Of a stretch of DNA of 64,000 nt, positions 63,650 through 64,000 are shown one piece after another; within the stretch, counting starts at the first letter, position 1, and each line of letters starts with the position of its first letter. The stretch is from Numida meleagris (lineage: Eukaryota > Chordata > Aves > Galliformes > Numididae). The stretch spans positions 22,808,616 to 22,872,615 of the forward strand of contig NC_034414.1 of the NCBI RefSeq assembly GCF_002078875.1, given 5' to 3'. The position numbers and the translations under genes were made by a program. Under the pieces are notes generated by a model. It was not told where the DNA came from. It was given only the letters and a program-made list of their open reading frames with translations, and did no database searches.

Positions 63650-64000
63650 TGGGTAGAAACCTAGGAGTTTCTGCAAGGAGAACACTTCAAAAAATGACAT
63701 GCTGGAAGATACCCAGTAAGGATAGCAGAGAAGAAAATTGTAGAAGGATTTTGGGGAGGGTAAGTTTAATTTGTTACGTTATTGTGGTTTCTGAACTATT
63801 AGTGGTGAGGTCTGCATTAAATGATAAAGTATATTGGATCTTCGCTAGCTTGTCCTATATGGGTACAATTTGAGAGGAGACTGGGGGATTGGTGTACATG
63901 CGCTTTGCCTGATTATTGAGTGGAATGTTAATATGTATTGAGTAATAAAATGTACAGGTAGAGTTCAGTTTGTTTGTTCTCAGTGGGAAAACAATTATAA

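Larger units (their letters stand above)
53469..64000. other. Unique AT-rich non-coding DNA; possible promoter at the end
   Basis: About 10.5 kb with no recognised transposon or coding gene. It holds a T21 run (57.78 kb), a C/T-rich tract (60.26 kb), an AT-rich patch around 60.44-60.56 kb and a relatively GC-rich patch near 63.0-63.25 kb. A TATA-containing candidate promoter lies near 63.62 kb. Open frames are all under 90 codons. Confidence 0.6.

Overview
This window looks like non-coding nuclear DNA of a bird. I found no convincing protein-coding gene, tRNA, rRNA or CRISPR array in 64 kb. The background is AT-rich, has no long open frames, and carries short homopolymer runs and weak microsatellites. 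The only recognisable interspersed repeats are CR1 LINE retrotransposons (Jockey/CR1 clade). CR1 is the dominant transposon of birds and is also present in other reptiles. The absence of abundant SINEs, L1 or L2 fits Aves better than a mammal, lizard or fish. I cannot name the species. The window could be an intergenic desert or the inside of a very large intron.

Layout. From 1 to 9.4 kb there is unique AT-rich sequence with a few small hairpins. A tiny CR1 3' tail lies at 9.43 kb (minus) and an internal CR1 fragment at 12.15-12.52 kb (minus). From 18.79 to 20.09 kb a plus-strand CR1 is split by a second, different CR1 (about 18.9-19.27 kb). Further CR1 pieces lie at 27.40-27.62 kb (minus), 33.75-34.33 kb (minus, with a 150-codon open fragment of its polymerase gene), 42.72-43.36 kb (plus) and 46.21-46.34 kb (plus). 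The best preserved copy is at 51.66-53.47 kb (plus). It holds much of the reverse transcriptase with recognisable motifs, plus the whole polymerase C-terminus and the 8-bp 3' tail repeat. All copies are 5'-truncated and broken, so none is autonomous.

The points most worth a second look are these: (1) the CR1-in-CR1 nest, with a junction that can be read to within a few bases; (2) a pure 45-base A tract at 47.59 kb with AATAAA 18 bases before it, which resembles the 3' end of a retroposed mRNA, an uncommon event in birds; (3) a TATA box, a match to the initiator consensus and a strong splice donor at 63.62-63.77 kb, at the very end of the window; (4) a frame-changing 5-bp contraction shared by two CR1 copies. 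I saw no sign of a novel multi-gene system. The genes do not work together in any way, because the only coding remnants are decayed retrotransposon polymerase genes.
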